Assembly: GCF_000177675.1 (NCBI RefSeq)
Contig: NZ_ADGX01000025.1
Location: forward strand, 1 to 64,000
Reading direction: 5' to 3'
DNA: 64,000 bases
Source of the DNA: Parafrankia sp. EUN1f
GTDB taxonomy: Bacteria; Actinomycetota; Actinomycetes; Frankiales; Frankiaceae
Below are positions 32,309-40,509 of the stretch, piece after piece. Under the pieces are notes generated by a model, which was not told the DNA's origin, did no database searches, and saw nothing but the letters and a program-made list of their open reading frames with translations. Within the stretch, counting starts at the first letter, position 1. Each line of letters begins with the position of its first letter. The position numbers and the translations under genes are program-made.

Positions 32309-32928
32309 GACCCGATCCGTTCTCCCACGGCGCGCACCACGCTGTCCGCGCCGGCCAGTGACGACAGGTACTTGTCCAGCTCGGCCGCGGTCGCGTCGCG
32401 GGTGGCGGCGTCGGTCATCGACGCCAGGTTGATCCGGACGTTGATCGCGGCCGAGTCGAGCGCCGCGCGGGCACTCGCGGCCGCCACGGCGACGTCGGAC
32501 AGGACGTTCACGTTCGCCCCGTCGAGAATCAGCTGGCACAGGCCGACCACCTCGGCCGCGGCCGCGGCCGTGCGCAGCGGGACGTCCGCCGCACCGATCA
32601 GCGCCTGCTGGATCGCCGCGGTGCGGGCCGCCTTGTCCTCGGGGGTGTCCTTGGGCAGCCGGTAGGCGTCGGTGACGGCGGTGAAGGCCACGGCGTCCGC
32701 GTCGGCGAGCCTCAGCGCGTCGAGACGCAGCCCGGTGGCCTGGTCACGGGCGGAGATCATGGTCGGCTCGTGCTCGGCGTAGCGCGGCTTGCCGATGGTG
32801 AGGTTGGCGACCATGCTCACCAGGGAGGCACCGATGGCTACCTGCAGCGCTGCCGCGGCGCCACCACCGGGCGCGGGCGCCGCGGAGGCGAGTGCCTCGA
32901 GGAACCCGTCGAGCGTTTCGTTCGCCAT
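32305..32928 (-). CDS. FchA/FTCD-C-type cyclodeaminase/cyclohydrolase
   Basis: 207 residues from ATG 32928 with GGA 5 nt upstream. It belongs to the FTCD_C family (formiminotetrahydrofolate cyclodeaminase and bacterial FchA methenyl-THF cyclohydrolase). Features are the N-terminal [20 protein letters not shown] with its PGGG motif, [20 protein letters not shown], an [20 protein letters not shown] stretch, and [20 protein letters not shown], all helical. The stop overlaps the folD start (ATGA), so translation of the two is probably coupled. Known FchA enzymes convert methenyl-THF to formyl-THF in one-carbon metabolism. It is the first gene of a two-gene operon. Confidence 0.88.
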   Translation of the reverse strand: MANETLDGFLEALASAAPAPGGGAAAALQVAIGASLVSMVANLTIGKPRYAEHEPTMISARDQATGLRLDALRLADADAVAFTAVTDAYRLPKDTPEDKAARTAAIQQALIGAADVPLRTAAAAAEVVGLCQLILDGANVNVLSDVAVAAASARAALDSAAINVRINLASMTDAATRDATAAELDKYLSSLAGADSVVRAVGERIGS

Positions 32929-33297
32929 CGTTTCCGACTCCCCGCCTCGATCCGTCTCGCCATCCGTACCCGCCCCGGCGGTGAACCGCCCCGCCATTGC
33001 CGGGCCCGGTGCGTTGCCCGCACAGCGCCGTGCGGCGTCGGCGGTACCCGGAACCACAGGGAACCGAACCCCGCGCCGCGCTCGACGACGCCCGGACCCC
33101 CGCCCCTGCCAGGGCCTGCGCGGAGGTCCGACCAGCCGCCACCAGCAGGTGACGGAAATGACGTCGGCCGGAGTGCACCGTAGCAAGTGGATCGACGTGC
33201 TGGGTGCGAGGAGGGCCGGCACACGCCGGTCCGGCACGATTTTGTGAGGTTCGCCGCGTCTGCGGGCAGATCGTGGTGCGGTACCGGGAGGCGGTAC
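32929..33297. other. 369-nt intergenic region upstream of the fchA-folD operon
   Basis: It lies between the fchA start and the tetR stop. I see no gene; overlapping open frames lack support. The promoter for fchA-folD should be here, but no clear -35/-10 pair stands out. Confidence 0.45.
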
Positions 33298-33990
33298 TCA
33301 GCCGGGCGCGGGCAGCGAGCAGAGGATCAGGTCCAGGCCGTCGTTGAACTGGGCGAGCGTGTCGGCCCGTAGGAACGGGACGGCGGCGGCGAGGTCCGGC
33401 AGCTGGTGCGCCGGGGGATTGAACGTCGCCGTCGGCGTGCCGGGCCGACGGTCGCGGGCGACGGCGGCGGCCACCGCGCGCGCCTCGGACAGCACGTGCC
33501 CCAGGCAGTAGAACAGCAGCGTCTGGTAGACCGAGGTGGCCGCCTCCGCGCTCAGCCCCAGCCCACGCAGCAGGCCGATCGCGTGGTTCGCCCGCTCCCA
33601 GTACGCCCGCCCGCCCGGGGGCCGGCGCAGGATCACGGCGGCCATCGTCGGGTGCCGCAGCAGGCAACGGCGCAGCTGGTGCAGGCTCTCCCGCAGGTCC
33701 GCCCGCGCGTCGCCGGTGGACGGCAGTGGCTCGTCGCCGGCGATCAGGATGTCCGCGAGCGCGTCGAGCAGCTCGTTCTTCGTCCGGAAATGACGGTAGA
33801 AGGCGGTCGGGTCGACCTCGAGGCGGGAGCCCAGGGCCCGCATGCTGAACGCGTCGGCCCCGCCGATCCGGACGATCTCCATCGCCGCGTCGAGCAGGAG
33901 CTCCCGGGACAGGGTGCCACGGGGAGTGCGGTGGGGTGGCACGGGCGCGCCGGTGCGCGGCGCGTCCTCCTGCGAATCCGGTGCTGTCAC
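33298..33990 (-). CDS. TetR-family transcriptional regulator
   Basis: 230 residues from GTG 33990. Residues ~27-75 are the TetR DNA-binding domain: SRELLLDAAMEIVRIGGADA, FSMRALGSRLEVDPTAFYRH and FRTKNELLDALADILI. The C-terminal part resembles the TetR_C_1-type ligand domain (LRESLHQLRRCLLRHPTMAA, IGLLRGLGLSAEAATSVYQT). Regulators with this C-terminal type often bind GTCAAC-N3-GTTGAC palindromes, and exactly such a site lies 30 nt upstream of its start, so autoregulation is likely. The divergent GNAT gene would share the site. The ligand is unknown. Confidence 0.88.
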   Translation of the reverse strand: MTAPDSQEDAPRTGAPVPPHRTPRGTLSRELLLDAAMEIVRIGGADAFSMRALGSRLEVDPTAFYRHFRTKNELLDALADILIAGDEPLPSTGDARADLRESLHQLRRCLLRHPTMAAVILRRPPGGRAYWERANHAIGLLRGLGLSAEAATSVYQTLLFYCLGHVLSEARAVAAAVARDRRPGTPTATFNPPAHQLPDLAAAVPFLRADTLAQFNDGLDLILCSLPAPG

Positions 33991-34020
33991 ACGGCTGATC
34001 CTAACGACGCCAGCACTGTG

Positions 34021-34035
34021 GTCAACAACGTTGAC
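34021..34035. promoter_or_regulatory. GTCAAC-AAC-GTTGAC operator between tetR and the GNAT gene
   Basis: A 15-nt dyad with perfect 6-bp arms in the divergent promoter region. The same arms occur at 23220-23234 and 35107-35121. The most likely binder is the TetR protein encoded just to the left. Confidence 0.65.
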
Positions 34036-34155
34036 AGCCCCGGCCGCTCCTGTTGATCAAGACTCGTCTCTGGACGCCGTTGGGCTCGACCGTAAAAGGA
34101 CTGAATGCCCGAAAAATGGGATGCGTGCCTTGGCGGCGGTTGCGACCATGGGCTC

Positions 34156-35010
34156 ATGATCTGGTCGGTCACTGACGACGCAGGCGATTTCCTGGCCGAG
34201 GCAGGCGATTTTCTCCGAACCGCGGCGGCGGAGAACACCGTTGTGCTCACGGTCGCGGCGGACGTCCGTGCGCGGGGTGCTGGCGCCTTCGGCGGAGCCG
34301 AGACCCTGTTCGGCTGGTACAGATCCATCGGTGGTCCGGTCAGCGGCGTCTTTCTCCACACCCAGGGCAACCCACTGCATCTGGGCGTCATGCCGGTCGA
34401 GGCGATCGGTCCGCTGGCCGACAGCCCTGCGCTGGCCGAGCGGAAGGTTTCCAGTGTCAACACCGACGAGCGGGCTGCGGCGGCCGTCGTCGCCGCGTGG
34501 CGCGACCGGGCCGGGACATCGCTTCGAGTCCAGGACCGTGAGCGTCTCTACCGGTTGGGAACGCTGACCCCACTCGAGCGGCAACCTCCCGGCCGGGCGC
34601 GACCGGCGACCGCCGCGGACCGGGATCTCCTTGTGGTCTGGCATCAGGCGTTCAACGACGAGGCAGGCCGGGGCGGCGATCCTTCGGCGCGGGTCGATGA
34701 CCGGCTCAGCTATGGCGGTCTGTACCTGTGGCACGTCGACGACACGCCCGTATGCATGGTCGGCCACAGCCGCGTCGTCGGTGGCATGGCGCGGATCGGA
34801 CCTGTCTACAGCCCGGCCGAGCATCGGCGGCGCGGCTACGCCGGGGCGCTGACCGTCATGGCCAGCCAGGCGACCCGCGATGGGGGAGCCACGACGACTG
34901 TTCTGTTCACCGACCTGGCGAACCCGACCAGCAACCGTCTCTACCAGCGGCTCGGATACGTCCCTGTCGCGGACAGGGTGCTCCTGGGCCTGGATCCGCC
35001 TACCGCCTGA
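34156..35010 (+). CDS. GNAT-family N-acetyltransferase
   Basis: 284 residues from ATG 34156. The C-terminal ~130 residues are a GNAT fold: RPATAADRDLLVVWHQAFND, MARIGPVYSPAEHRRRGYAG with the acetyl-CoA pyrophosphate loop (R-R-R-G-Y-A), and LANPTSNRLYQRLGYVPVAD. The N-terminal ~140 residues form another, weaker GNAT-like part common to this subgroup. The acceptor substrate is unknown. The gene is divergent from a TetR gene with a shared operator, which suggests ligand-induced expression, possibly detoxification. A second copy of the operator dyad lies 97 nt after its stop. Confidence 0.85.
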   Translation: MIWSVTDDAGDFLAEAGDFLRTAAAENTVVLTVAADVRARGAGAFGGAETLFGWYRSIGGPVSGVFLHTQGNPLHLGVMPVEAIGPLADSPALAERKVSSVNTDERAAAAVVAAWRDRAGTSLRVQDRERLYRLGTLTPLERQPPGRARPATAADRDLLVVWHQAFNDEAGRGGDPSARVDDRLSYGGLYLWHVDDTPVCMVGHSRVVGGMARIGPVYSPAEHRRRGYAGALTVMASQATRDGGATTTVLFTDLANPTSNRLYQRLGYVPVADRVLLGLDPPTA

Positions 35011-35099
35011 AACGCACCGGACCCGGGCGCCCCGTGGAGGTGGACCGGGTCCGGTGGGGGAGTGGGGAGCCCAGCGGACCCGGTACGACCACTCCCCAT

Positions 35100-35148
35100 C
35101 AAGATAGTCAACAGTGTTGACGCGCCGTGCTCTGCGATTTTGATCTTG
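35100..35148. repeat. 49-bp nested-palindrome element, copy B
   Basis: CAAGAT and ATCTTG arms around GTCAAC-AGT-GTTGAC (35107-35121), the same architecture and length as copy A at 23213-23261. The first 22 nt differ from copy A at one base only and the TGATCTTGAA end is shared. It lies downstream of the GNAT gene. Confidence 0.8.
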
Positions 35149-35154
35149 AATCGC

Positions 35155-35188
35155 CGTTAAAGCAAGACAAACGTTAAAGCAAGACAAA
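35155..35188. repeat. Tandem pair of a 17-nt AT-rich repeat
   Basis: CGTTAAAGCAAGACAAA occurs twice head to tail without a gap. The block to ~35215 is A-rich and unlike the rest of the window. The intergenic region 35011-35409 holds this, copy B of the palindrome and no gene that I can support. Confidence 0.85.
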
Positions 35189-35409
35189 ACGGAACAAAAA
35201 CATCCCTCTCCAAAAAGAGATTCCTGCCTGAGTCGGAAATGGTCACTGGTGGGTGTGTTCCGATACGGGCCGAGCCGGCAGAGGCCGCGGGCCACGCCGT
35301 TGCCGGTGACGTCCGGCCCGATCCCGTCCACCAGATACTTGACATAACGTGCCTGGAGGCGATCAAGGAAGTAGGTAGATAGATCGGCAAGCCAGCGCTC
35401 GCTACGCCC

Positions 35410-36069
35410 CTACGGCAGTTCTCGTGGGCATCTGGGTGGCGGGAGGCGCAACGGGCGCCCAGACTGCCTCCCCCGAGGCCCGGAACGCCCAGCCGTGTGC
35501 CAGACCCGGCTGCCGGGGATGCCGCGCCCGGCGGGCGGTGCGGTGGCGAGGGGTTGAGTCGGGCCCGCCCACGTCGGTTCCCAGGGCAGGCTGCCGGTGT
35601 GGTCGGCCCAGACGGCCTGCAGGCCGGGTACGGCCGGCCCGTCGGGGTGGCGGTACAGCGAGTTCGCGCCGAGCAGGAGCTGGTCGCTGGCGAACGGAGT
35701 GATCTCGCGGAGCTCGACAGTCAGCAGGGGTGCGAGCGTGAGGCGTTGGCCGTCGTGCAGGCGCTCGTGGCGGCGGACCCGCTCCCCGAGCAGGTCGAGG
35801 ACGCTTGTGGCCTGGTCGTCACGCAGGCCACTCACGACGAGCTCGGGGTGGCTGTCGAAGGCGAACAGCCCGATCGTGTAGGCGTAGGCCGGTTCGTCGG
35901 GCCCGTCGTCGAGCACCGGCTGTACGGCCCACCCGCGGGTGCGCAGAATCTGATCGAGTAGCGCATCCTGGCTGGCGATCCAGGCGGCGGTGGCGGCGGG
36001 GTCGTTGTCCGCCGCGCAGGTCTCGCCGTCGCAGGAACCGTCGTCGCGTGGTGGGTGACGGGCAGCCAT
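35410..36069 (-). CDS. DUF4262 domain protein
   Basis: 219 residues from ATG 36069. The central part, ILRTRGWAVQPVLDDGPDEP, AYAYTIGLFAFDSHPELVVS, then LLGANSLYRHPDGPAVPGLQ and VWADHTGSLPWEP, matches DUF4262, a family of soluble proteins of unknown function. An N-terminal stretch has two cysteines (SCDGETCAADND) that are not part of the family core, and the C-terminal ~50 residues are low-complexity and basic. No neighbour suggests a role. Confidence 0.8.
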   Translation of the reverse strand: MAARHPPRDDGSCDGETCAADNDPAATAAWIASQDALLDQILRTRGWAVQPVLDDGPDEPAYAYTIGLFAFDSHPELVVSGLRDDQATSVLDLLGERVRRHERLHDGQRLTLAPLLTVELREITPFASDQLLLGANSLYRHPDGPAVPGLQAVWADHTGSLPWEPTWAGPTQPLATAPPAGRGIPGSRVWHTAGRSGPRGRQSGRPLRLPPPRCPRELP

Positions 36070-36233
36070 CGGTTCACCTCGGTCCGTGTGGGGGGGTGGG
36101 TGAACCGTATGCGGGTGGGATCAGGCGTTTTCGGCGGCGAACCGGCTCCGTGACCATTGATCTTGGTGGGGTCACAGCGGTTGACGTTTCGGACACTGCC
36201 GTGGGTGCCGGCCGCCGCGGCTGTGGCGCTTGT

Positions 36234-36662
36234 TCAGGCGGATTCGGGTGACCCGGTGGCTTCGAGGTCGAGGGCGAGGCTGTTCATGCAGTAGCGCTGG
36301 CCGGTGGGGGCCGGCCCGTCGTCGAAGACGTGGCCGAGGTGGGAGTCGCAGCGTGCGCAGCGGACCTCGGTGCGGACCATGCCGTGGCTGGTGTCGTCGA
36401 CGAGGGTGACGGCGTCGGGTGAGACGGGCTGGGAGAAGCTGGGCCAGCCGGAGCCGGAGTCGTACTTGGTGGTGGAGGTGAACAGCGGTGCGCCGCAGGC
36501 TCCGCACTGGTAGGTGCCGTCGGCCTTGTTGTAGGTGTAGGCGCCGCTGAAGGGGGCTTCGGTGGCGGCCTGGCGCAGGATGGCGTAGCGCTCGGGGCCG
36601 AGCAGCTCACGCCATTCGCTGTCGGAGCGGACGACTTTGCTGCTGGTCGGGTTGTCGCTCAC
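36234..36662 (-). CDS. msrB: Peptide-methionine (R)-S-oxide reductase MsrB
   Basis: 142 residues from GTG 36662, with AGGAGAGG upstream. MsrB reduces methionine-R-sulfoxide in proteins, using thioredoxin. Two CxxC pairs for structural zinc (YQCGACGAPLF and VRCARCDSHLGHVF), the KYDSGSGWPSFSQPV motif and the catalytic cysteine in GQRYCMNSLALDL are all present. Cytosolic, normal length. No SigR-type promoter could be seen directly upstream, although this gene is often in that regulon. Confidence 0.95.
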   Translation of the reverse strand: MSDNPTSSKVVRSDSEWRELLGPERYAILRQAATEAPFSGAYTYNKADGTYQCGACGAPLFTSTTKYDSGSGWPSFSQPVSPDAVTLVDDTSHGMVRTEVRCARCDSHLGHVFDDGPAPTGQRYCMNSLALDLEATGSPESA

Positions 36663-36801
36663 GGGTTGGGTCCTCTCCTGTGCGGGCGGCGCGCGTTCGG
36701 TTCCGCGTGTCCGGTCGGGGCACCGGGGGCCGGCGGGCTGGGTGCGGCCATGTCGTCGTGTGGTCGGCGGTCTCGGGTTCGTGCTGGTCGGTTCGTCGTG
36801 G

Positions 36802-37218
36802 TCAACGCGGCGGCTGGCCGGTTTGTTCTTTGCTGCGCCGGTGGTCGCGTTCGGTGGCGAGGGTGGTGGTGGCGAGGGCTGCCCCGCTGCCGGCGGCGAG
36901 GGTCATCACGGCGCCGTAGGCGGCTGGGAGCTGGTGGTGGGCGGTGGCGTGGGCGAGGACGGCCGTGTCCGCGGTGTCGCTGAGCAGGCCGGCGACGAGC
37001 CAGGGCCGGGTATGTCCGCCGGTGGTGTGGGCGTGGAGCAGGCCGAGGCCGAGGGCGAGGTCGCGGATGCCGGCGAGGCGTGCGATCCAGGCAATTTTCT
37101 CAGCTGTGACACGGTCGACGCCGGCGAGGCGGATGATCGGTACGGGTCTGGTGAGGGCGGTGAGTCCGACGGCGGAGCGTGCGAGGCTGTTCAGCAGGAT
37201 CTGGGCCCGGTTCGTCAC
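36802..37218 (-). CDS. Small membrane protein of unknown function
   Basis: 138 residues from GTG 37218 (AAAGGA upstream); a longer start at GTG 37263 is possible but has no ribosome binding site. Four hydrophobic segments can be seen, around AVGLTALTRPVPIIRLAG, IAWIARLAGIRDLALGLGLL, WLVAGLLSDTADTAVLAHA and YGAVMTLAAGSGAALATTTL, like DUF4267-type four-helix membrane proteins. I do not recognize a specific function. It is divergent from rbpA, so the two promoters lie in the ~140-nt gap. Confidence 0.65.
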   Translation of the reverse strand: MTNRAQILLNSLARSAVGLTALTRPVPIIRLAGVDRVTAEKIAWIARLAGIRDLALGLGLLHAHTTGGHTRPWLVAGLLSDTADTAVLAHATAHHQLPAAYGAVMTLAAGSGAALATTTLATERDHRRSKEQTGQPPR

Positions 37219-37289
37219 CCGGCGTGTATCCTTTGCAGTCGAGGGAACACGTAGTGTGATCACGATCTCGTTACCTGGCCTTCTGGGGT

Positions 37290-37316
37290 GGGAACGACTT
37301 CGCTTGTTCGTACGTT
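37290..37316 (+). promoter_or_regulatory. SigR-type promoter of rbpA
   Basis: GGGAAC (37290-37295), an 18-nt spacer and GTT (37314-37316) match the disulphide-stress sigma factor (SigR/SigH) consensus GGAAT-N18/19-GTT. Transcription would start near 37323, about 40 nt before rbpA, a gene known to be in this regulon in Streptomyces. Confidence 0.6.
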
Positions 37317-37360
37317 GGACTCGATTGAGGTCAACATGCCACGACGCTCTGAGGAGTCAT

Positions 37361-37711
37361 ATGGGCGAGCGCATTCTGCGGGGCAGCCGTCTCGGTGCAG
37401 TGTCCTACGAGACTGACCGCAGCACGGAGCTTGCCCCGCGGCAGACAGCGTCGTACGACTGCCCCAACGGGCACCAGTTCGCCATGCCGTTCGCCGCCGA
37501 GGCCGAAGTGCCGTCGGTGTGGGAGTGCAGGGTGTGCGGGTCGCCTTCGGTGATTGTGGACGGTGAGCGGCCGGAGCCGAAGAAGAGCAAGCCGCCGCGG
37601 ACGCACTGGGACATGTTGATGGAGCGTCGTACGACGGACGATCTGGAAGAGGTGCTGGCCGAGCGGCTGGCGGTGCTGCGGGGCACTGGCGAGGATCGCC
37701 GGTCGGCCTGA
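37361..37711 (+). CDS. rbpA: RNA polymerase-binding protein RbpA
   Basis: 116 residues from ATG 37361 with GAGGAG upstream. RbpA binds RNA polymerase and the principal sigma factor, stabilizes open complexes and is specific to actinobacteria. The N-terminal tail MGERILRGSRLGAVSYETDR, the core with YDCPNGHQFAMPFA and WECRVCGSPS (zinc-type cysteines), the basic linker PEPKKSKPPRTHWDMLMERR and the sigma-interaction domain TTDDLEEVLAERLAVLRG are in the expected order. A SigR-type promoter lies upstream and a strong hairpin follows. Confidence 0.97.
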   Translation: MGERILRGSRLGAVSYETDRSTELAPRQTASYDCPNGHQFAMPFAAEAEVPSVWECRVCGSPSVIVDGERPEPKKSKPPRTHWDMLMERRTTDDLEEVLAERLAVLRGTGEDRRSA

Positions 37712-37756
37712 GTAAGGCTGCCTTCGGTGCCGGGCGCGGCGCCGTTGGGCTTGGTT

Positions 37757-37797
37757 GGCGAAGGGGTGACAGCGTTTGACGCTGTCACCCCTTCGCC
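37757..37797. terminator. Strong hairpin after rbpA
   Basis: A perfect 19-bp stem (GGCGAAGGGGTGACAGCGT and its complement) with a 3-nt loop, 45 nt after the rbpA stop. It lies between convergent rbpA and ppm1 and can serve both. Confidence 0.9.
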
Positions 37798-37895
37798 ATG
37801 TCTGTGGCCTGATGGTGCCCCGGTGTGACGGCTGGTCCCCCGGTGGTGGGGGGTCGGGTTCCCGGAGTATTGCGGGCCCCCGGCCCTGATCCGGG

Positions 37896-38771
37896 TCAGG
37901 ACCGGCCGGCGGGGGTGCTGGTTGCGGACGGCCCGGTTTCGGTGGTGCTGTCTGTGGGTGCGGTGGTGCTCGTCGCGGGGGCGGGGTCGCCGGGGGGTGC
38001 TGGTGCGGGGATGGCGGTGGTGGAGGGCCCGTGTGGGGTGCGTGTGGTGGCGGGGCCGCGGCGGCGGGAGGACAGTGCCCACCAGCCGACGCGCCAGAAT
38101 CCTTCGGCGACGATCGAGCGGTTCATCTTGGAGGCGCCGCGTTCGCGTTCGACGAAGTCGATGGGGACCTCGATGACGCGGAAGCCGGACTGCCAGGCGC
38201 GCCAGGCGAGGTCGACCTGGAAGCAGTAGCCCTGGGAGGCGACGAGGGTGAGGTCGCGGGCGCGTAGTACGTCGGCGCGGTAGGCGCGGAATCCTGCGGT
38301 GGCGTCGCGGAGGGGGACGCCGAGGGCCGCGCGGACGTAGGCGTTGGCGCCGCGGGAGAGGATCAGCCGGCTGCGTGGCCAGTTGTGGACGGTGCCGCCG
38401 GGGATCCAGCGGGATCCGATGGCGAGGTCGGCGCCGGTGAGGGCGTCGAGCAGGCGCGGTAGCTGTTCGGGCTGGTGGGAGCCGTCGGCGTCCATTTCGA
38501 CGATGACGTCGTAGCCGTGTTGGAGCGCCCAGGTGAAGCCGGCGATGTAGGCGGAGCCGAGGCCGGATTTGCCGGCGCGGTGCAGGACGTGGATGTGGCT
38601 GTCGGCGGCGGCGAGTTCGTCGGCGATGTCGCCGGTGCCGTCGGGGCTGGCGTCGTCGATGACGAGCAGGTCGACCGCGGGGTTCGCCGTGCGCAGGCGG
38701 CGGGCGGTGTCCGGCAGGTTGTCCCGTTCGTTGTAGGTCGGGACGCAGACGACGACGCGGGTGGCTTCCAC
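37896..38771 (-). CDS. ppm1: Polyprenol-phosphate mannosyltransferase (Ppm1 domain)
   Basis: 291 residues if started at GTG 38771, which has the strong AAAAGGAGAGG directly before it. It is a GT2-family glycosyltransferase that makes polyprenyl-phosphate-mannose from GDP-mannose. Motifs: VVVCVPTYNERDNLPDTARR, VIDDASPDGTGDIADELAA, the DxD-type VIVEMDADGSHQPEQLPRLL, GSRWIPGG and FVERERGASKMNRSIVAEG. The same frame is open upstream into the Lnt part, as in the Lnt-Ppm1 fusion of mycobacteria, so it may be made as a fusion, alone from the internal site, or both. The product would support lipoprotein and protein O-mannosylation at the membrane. The Ala/Pro/Thr-rich C-terminus is not conserved. Confidence 0.9.
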   Translation of the reverse strand: MEATRVVVCVPTYNERDNLPDTARRLRTANPAVDLLVIDDASPDGTGDIADELAAADSHIHVLHRAGKSGLGSAYIAGFTWALQHGYDVIVEMDADGSHQPEQLPRLLDALTGADLAIGSRWIPGGTVHNWPRSRLILSRGANAYVRAALGVPLRDATAGFRAYRADVLRARDLTLVASQGYCFQVDLAWRAWQSGFRVIEVPIDFVERERGASKMNRSIVAEGFWRVGWWALSSRRRGPATTRTPHGPSTTAIPAPAPPGDPAPATSTTAPTDSTTETGPSATSTPAGRS

Positions 38772-40509
38772 GCCTCTCCTTTTCTGGTCGGTTCCGGTTG
38801 GGGTGGTGTCGTGGTCGTGCGGGGTGGTGCGGGGGCTGCGGCGGGTGTGGAGCAGAGCGCCGAGCATGGCGATCACCGCAAGGGCGGTGAGGGCCATCTC
38901 CGGGACGATACCGAGCCGGGTGGCGAGGGTGTGTGTGGTGCGTAGCGGAAGCTGCGCGGTCAGTACGCCCGGTTCGTACAGGCCTGTCTGGGACAGGATG
39001 GTGCCGTCGGGGGCGATGATGGCGCTTTGGCCGCTGGTGGAGACCTGGACGGTGGCGCGGCCGTGTTCGACGGCGCGGAGGCGGCTCATCGCGAGCTGCT
39101 GTTCGCTTTCGCCCTTGCGGCCGAAGGAGGCGTTGTTGGTCTGGATGACGAGGAGTTCGGCGCCGCGGTTGACGTTGTCGCGGACGAGTCCGTCGTAGGC
39201 GACTTCGAAGCAGATGACGTCGCCGATGGTGGTGCCGGCGACGGGCAGGGCGCCGGTGCCGGTGCCGGCGATGAAGTCGTTGGGCATCTCGTCGGCGAAG
39301 CGGGTGATGAGTTTTTCCAGGAGGGCCCGGCCGGGGAGGTATTCGGCGAACGGGACGGGGTGGCGTTTCACGTACATGTCGCCGGTGGGGCCGTTGGTGG
39401 TCCAGATGAGTCCGGCGTTGCGGACGTGCCGGTCGCCGGGGCCGTCGAGGACGGCGCCGACGAGCAGTGGGGCGCGGGCGACGGTGGCGGCGTGGGTGAG
39501 GGCGGTGGCGGCGTCTGGGTCGGTGAGGGGGTCGAGGTCGGAGGAGTTCTCGGGCCACAGGACGAGGTCGGGTTGGGGGTGGTGCCGGCGCGGACGGCGG
39601 CGGCGAGGTTCTCGGTGCCTTGGACGTGGTTGGTGGTGACCTGCATGGCTCGGCCGAGGGCGTGGTAGCCGCCTGCTTCGGGGACGTCGCCCTGGATGGC
39701 GGCGACCTGCAGGGTGCCGTGTTGGGCCGCGGTGGGCAGGGGGATGGCGAGTCCGGCGAGGGTGAGGGCGCCGGCTGTGGCGGCGGTCGCGGTGAGGGCG
39801 AGGGTGGGTCGGCGTGTGCCGTGCGGGGGTGTGGGGTGGCTGGGTGCGGGGCGAGGAGGCCGTCGCCGGCCCCACGCCGGGGCCTGGGTGTGGAGGTGGA
39901 TGGCGGTGGTGGCGAGCAGGGCGGCGGTGGTGGCGACGGCGAAGGTGACCAGGGGGGCGCCGCCGAGGGCGGCGAGGCCGGTGTAGGGGCTGTCGGGCTG
40001 GCTGAAGGCGAGCCGGCCCCAGGGGAAGCCTCCGAAGGGTGCGCGGCCGCGGAGGGCTTCCTGGGCGACCCAGGCGGCGCCGGTCCACAGCGGGGCGGCG
40101 GGTAGCCGCCAGGCGAGGGTGGTCGCGGGGGCGATGACGGCGAGGATGGCGGCTTCGGCGGTGGACAGGACGATCCAGCCGTCGGCGCCGACGAAGGAGA
40201 CGAAGCGCAGCAGGGGTAGCAGGAAGCCGAGGGAGAACAGCAGGCCGAGTCCGTAGGAGGCGCGTAGGCGGCGGCCGCGGACGGTGAGGGTGAGGACGGC
40301 GACGGCGACGGGGGCCAGGGGCCACCAGCCGATGGGGGGAAGGCGGTGTAGAGCAGCAGGCCGGCGAGGGTGGCCAGGGCGGGCCGGGTGAGGCGGCGCG
40401 CGGTGCCGCTGGTGGGCTGCTGGGGTTTCTGGGTGGTCGCCGGGGGTGTGGGGGGCGCGCCTGCCGTGGCCGGGTCGTGCGGGGGTGGTGTGGCGGGCGC
40501 GTGGGTCAC
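38772..40509 (-). pseudogene. lnt: Apolipoprotein N-acyltransferase (Lnt) domain, two frameshifts
   Basis: From GTG 40509 three frames must be joined. The first ends at YTAFPP, where the C6 run at 40334-40339 needs one more C to continue as IGWWPLAPVAVAVLTL. The second holds the transmembrane half (six or so helices, QEALRGRAPFGGFPWGRLAF, LQVAAIQGDVPEAGGY) until TTPNP; one extra C at 39570-39572 restores DLVLWPENSSDLDPL. The third frame has the nitrilase-like catalytic half: LVLWPEN with the glutamate, VKRHPVPFAEYLPGR with the lysine, and IGDVICFEVAYDG with the cysteine. Lnt N-acylates lipoproteins in the membrane. The two breaks look like homopolymer errors, but real inactivation cannot be excluded. 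It runs on into Ppm1. Confidence 0.85.
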
